DNA of 8,303 bases, taken from assembly GCA_910584365.1 (NCBI GenBank), contig CAJUAF010000038.1:1-8303 (forward strand), given 5' to 3'. This document shows positions 5,986 to 8,303 of this stretch, piece by piece; position 1 is the first letter of the stretch; every line of letters begins with the position of its first letter. The translations under genes were made by a program, and so were the position numbers. The stretch comes from an uncultured Muribaculaceae bacterium. Lineage in GTDB: Bacteria; Bacteroidota; Bacteroidia; Bacteroidales; Muribaculaceae. The notes under the pieces were generated by a model. It was not told the origin of the DNA, did no database searches, and worked only from the letters and a program-made list of their open reading frames with translations.

Positions 5986-8028
5986 TTACTTGACCTGCGC
6001 GCCGGGCTTCACCTCCGCCGACGGGGAGATGACAACCAGCGAGCCGTCGGGATTCATAGCCGAGAGAATCATCCCCTGCGACAGCACCCCTTTGAGCTTC
6101 CTGGGCGCGAAATTGGCCACGAAGCATACCTGCTTGCCGACAAGGTCTTCCGGCTGATAATACTTGGCGATGCCGCTGACGATGGTGCGCTTCTCCATCC
6201 CGTCGTCAATCAGGAACTTAAGCAGCTTGTCGGCTTTGGGAACGCGCTCACACTCCAGCACCGTGCCCACGCGGATATCCATCTTCATGAAGTCCTCGAA
6301 AGGCACATCGGGCTGCTGGGGTTCCGGTTTCCAGGAGTCCACAAGGTTCTGCTTCTTCGTCGCCTCCAGGCGATCGAGCTGCCCCTGGATGGCGTCATCC
6401 TCGATTTTCTCGAACAGAAGGACAGGCTCGCCCAGCTGCGTTCCGGCGGGAACGAGGCCGGTGCTTCCGAGCGACTGCCAGCTAAGCTCGCCCAGCGACA
6501 GCATCGTGCGCAGTTTCGCGGCCATGAACGGCAGGAACGGCTCGAAAGCCACCGCGAGGTTTCCGCAGATCTGCAGGGCCACGTTCAGTATCGCCCCGGC
6601 CCTTTCAGAGTCGGTCTTGATTACCTTCCACGGCTCGGTTTCCTGGAGATAACGGTTACCGATACGGGCGATTTCCATCGCCTGACGCAGGGCCTCGCGG
6701 AAATGGAACGTCTCCAGCGATTCGGTGAGCGATTTTTCGGCGGCGCGGATGTCGTCGAACGCCTGAGTGTCGACCGGCTGGAAGTCTCCGGCGGGGGGAA
6801 CGACACCCTGGAAATATTTATGGGTAAGCACAACGGCGCGGTTCACGAAATTACCCAGGATAGCTACCAGTTCGGAATTGTTGCGGGTCTGGAAATCGCG
6901 CCAGGTGAAATCATTGTCTTTCGTCTCGGGAGCGTTGGCCGTCAGCACGTAGCGCAGCACGTCCTGCTTCCCGGGGAAATCGCGAAGATACTCGTGGAGC
7001 CATACGGCCCAGTTGCGCGAGGTGGAAATCTTGTCCCCCTCGAGGTTCAGGAACTCATTGGAGGGGACATTGTCGGGGAGCTGGAAACCGTCGCCGTAGG
7101 CCATCAGCATCGCCGGGAAGATGATGCAGTGGAAGACGATGTTGTCCTTGCCTATAAAGTTGATTATTCGGCTTTCGGGGTCCTTCCAGTATTTTTCCCA
7201 GGTGTCGGGCAGCAATTCCTTCGTGTTGGAGATATAGCCGATAGGGGCGTCGAACCATACGTAGAGGACTTTTCCCTCGGCTCCTTCGACGGGCACGGGA
7301 ATACCCCAGTCCAGGTCGCGGGTTACGGCGCGGGGCTGCAGTCCCAGGTCAAGCCATGACTTGCACTGGCCGTAGACATTGGTCTTCCACTCCTTATGCC
7401 CCTCGAGAATCCATTTCTCGAGAGCCTCCTGGTAGTTTTCCAGGGGGAGATACCAGTGGCGCGTCTCCTTAAGCACGGGAGTGGCTCCGGTTTCAGCGCA
7501 CCGGGGATTGATAAGCTCGGTGGCGTTCAGCGAGGAACCGCATTTCTCGCACTGGTCGCCGTAGGCGCCCTGGGCGTGGCATACGGGGCACTCCCCTACC
7601 ACATAGCGGTCGGCCACGAAGCGTTCCGCCTCGGGATCGTAAAGCTGCATCGAAGGCTTTTCCACGAAGCCGTTCTTCTCATATATATGACGGAAGAACT
7701 CCGACGCCGTCTCGGAATGGATATCGGAAGTGGTGCGGGAATAAATATCAAACGAAATACCCAGTTCCTCGAAAGAGTCCTTGATAAGATTGTGGTAACG
7801 ATCCACGACGTCCTGAGGGGTAACCCCTTCTTTTCGGGCGCGGATAGTGATAGGCACTCCATGCTCATCGCTCCCACCGATCATCACTACGTCCTCGCCC
7901 CGGAGGCGCAGGAAGCGGGTATAGATGTCGGCAGGGACGTAGACGCCTGCGAGATGGCCTATATGCACCGGACCGTTGGCGTAGGGAAGCGCGGTCGTCA
8001 CAAGAGTTCGTTTGTATTTCTTCTCCAT
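5986..8028 (-). CDS. metG: Methionyl-tRNA synthetase with C-terminal tRNA-binding domain
   Basis: The 680-residue cytoplasmic enzyme charges tRNA-Met with methionine using ATP; the length matches the E. coli-type long form. The class I Rossmann core starts at once: PYANGPVHIGH at 15-25 holds the HIGH signature at 22-25. A zinc knuckle follows in the connective peptide (CPVC at 147-150, CEKC at 160-163). VWFDAPIGYIS at 257-267 and FIGKDN at 291-296 are conserved methionine/adenylate-site segments. The second class I signature is KISTS at 333-337, a variant of KMSKS followed by RNWAVW. Residues about 370-540 form the helical anticodon-binding domain (with NFVNRA at 393-398). After a linker, residues 575-680 form an EMAP/Arc1p-like OB-fold tRNA-binding domain (MDIRVGTVLECE at 583-594, VANFAPRKLKG at 637-647), which in this family also dimerises the enzyme. 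The start is the ATG preceding EKKYKRTLVTTALPYANGP. It is the first gene of a probable metG-ansA transcript. Confidence 0.97.
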   Translation of the reverse strand: MEKKYKRTLVTTALPYANGPVHIGHLAGVYVPADIYTRFLRLRGEDVVMIGGSDEHGVPITIRARKEGVTPQDVVDRYHNLIKDSFEELGISFDIYSRTTSDIHSETASEFFRHIYEKNGFVEKPSMQLYDPEAERFVADRYVVGECPVCHAQGAYGDQCEKCGSSLNATELINPRCAETGATPVLKETRHWYLPLENYQEALEKWILEGHKEWKTNVYGQCKSWLDLGLQPRAVTRDLDWGIPVPVEGAEGKVLYVWFDAPIGYISNTKELLPDTWEKYWKDPESRIINFIGKDNIVFHCIIFPAMLMAYGDGFQLPDNVPSNEFLNLEGDKISTSRNWAVWLHEYLRDFPGKQDVLRYVLTANAPETKDNDFTWRDFQTRNNSELVAILGNFVNRAVVLTHKYFQGVVPPAGDFQPVDTQAFDDIRAAEKSLTESLETFHFREALRQAMEIARIGNRYLQETEPWKVIKTDSERAGAILNVALQICGNLAVAFEPFLPFMAAKLRTMLSLGELSWQSLGSTGLVPAGTQLGEPVLLFEKIEDDAIQGQLDRLEATKKQNLVDSWKPEPQQPDVPFEDFMKMDIRVGTVLECERVPKADKLLKFLIDDGMEKRTIVSGIAKYYQPEDLVGKQVCFVANFAPRKLKGVLSQGMILSAMNPDGSLVVISPSAEVKPGAQVK

Positions 8029-8095
8029 AGATTCAATATAATTCAGTCTTTCGCAACTATACAGGATAGTGCAACCATATCTGCATTAGAAAGCG

Positions 8096-8127
8096 CAAAT
8101 TTACGAAAAATTTCTGACCATTTCAAC
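8096..8127 (-). promoter_or_regulatory. Bacteroidetes-type promoter of metG
   Basis: Read on the minus strand, TAAATTTG at 8103-8096 matches the Bacteroidetes -7 consensus TAnnTTTG exactly. A GTTG at 8127-8124 lies 20 bases upstream, in the place of the -33 element (consensus TTTG, last three bases matching). Transcription would start around 8090, giving a leader of about 60 bases before the metG ATG. The leader is A/T-rich with no Shine-Dalgarno sequence, no obvious T-box-like structure and no strong hairpin, so no methionine-responsive control is apparent. Confidence 0.65.
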
Positions 8128-8153
8128 CCTTTGGCCCTCAATCAGCCTAAAAA

Positions 8154-8187
8154 TTTCATCTTTTTCCGCGGAAAATTGTTAACTTTG
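8154..8187 (+). promoter_or_regulatory. Divergent rightward Bacteroidetes-type promoter
   Basis: TAACTTTG at 8180-8187 is an exact match to the -7 consensus TAnnTTTG, in the familiar context GTTAACTTTGCAG. The -33 element is weak: TTTC at 8154-8157, 22 bases upstream. The predicted transcription start is around 8192-8195. It points away from metG, so it should drive a gene or RNA beyond the right edge of the window. Confidence 0.6.
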
Positions 8188-8303
8188 CAGGGGAGAACCA
8201 CTTACGTCTCCCCCCAGGCCAGTGCGCCTCAACGTTTTAACGGATATCATTAAGTACATGACAAAAATTTGAAAACATCGAATTTTGGGGTATAAGTCGG
8301 ACG
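8188..8303 (+). other. 5' leader of a rightward transcript, with a hairpin near the start site
   Basis: No reading frame of useful length begins here; the only plus-strand ATG (8258) meets a stop after four codons. A 7 bp inverted repeat pairs GGGGAGA (8190-8196) with TCTCCCC (8207-8213) around a 10-base loop, almost at the predicted transcription start. Such a structure would form at the extreme 5' end of the RNA. It is not followed by a T-run, so it is not a terminator. The leader is at least about 110 bases long before any downstream gene, long enough to hold regulatory structure or to be the beginning of a non-coding RNA. Confidence 0.4.

Noticed and set aside
5975..6127. 51-residue N-terminal extension of the asparaginase
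   Set aside because: It lies within metG coding sequence, is unlike asparaginase N-termini, and a normal start (MEQPRKPKLMIIYTGG) follows the metG stop.
5983..7359. 458-codon plus-strand reading frame opposite metG
   Set aside because: Codon-mirrored shadow of metG: composition is Gly/Val/Leu/His/Arg-skewed, and the metG frame has unmistakable catalytic motifs across the same stretch.
7396..8253. 285-codon plus-strand frame running through the 5' part of metG into the intergenic region
   Set aside because: It passes through both predicted promoters and the metG start. The part beyond metG is A/T-rich low-information sequence, and no family resemblance is seen.
8258..8272. Four-codon ATG mini-frame downstream of the rightward promoter as a leader peptide
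   Set aside because: Too short and without any pattern (such as runs of a regulatory codon) or ribosome-binding context to separate it from chance.

Overview
This 8.3 kb window looks like chromosomal DNA from a gut-type Bacteroidales bacterium, most plausibly Muribaculaceae or a related family (inferred, not proven). The evidence is threefold. Two intergenic sites match the Bacteroidetes -7 promoter element TAnnTTTG. The start codons are preceded by A/T-rich or otherwise non-Shine-Dalgarno sequence. One gene encodes a very large secreted protein built from beta-sandwich modules with a C-terminal domain resembling the type IX secretion (Por) sorting domain. Base composition is moderately GC-rich and looks even across the genes, with no sign of transposases, integrases, tRNAs, rRNAs or CRISPR arrays.

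Layout, read from the right because all three genes lie on the minus strand. Positions 8029-8303 are non-coding and carry a promoter for metG on the minus strand and a divergent promoter firing rightward out of the window. Then comes metG (5986-8028), a full-length methionyl-tRNA synthetase with a C-terminal tRNA-binding domain. After an 11 bp gap follows a cytoplasmic type I L-asparaginase (4931-5974), probably in the same transcript. A 136 bp spacer without a convincing terminator separates it from a 1548-residue secreted protein (148-4794). That protein has an N-terminal propeller-like region, Fn3/Ig-like modules, two recognisable choice-of-anchor-J/cleaved-adhesin jelly rolls plus a degenerate one, a CARDB-like module and a short sorting-type C-terminus. 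Its gene ends in a strong 12 bp hairpin terminator, followed by about four degenerate copies of a 15-16 bp A/T-rich repeat at the window edge.

The first two genes are housekeeping (translation and asparagine catabolism). The third is an accessory surface or secreted protein of unknown ligand and is the least characterised element here. The long plus-strand reading frames opposite these genes are best explained as shadows of the minus-strand genes. I found no support for a new multi-gene defence, mobile or biosynthetic system; the items worth a second look are the architecture of the large protein, the downstream repeat and the divergent leader region.
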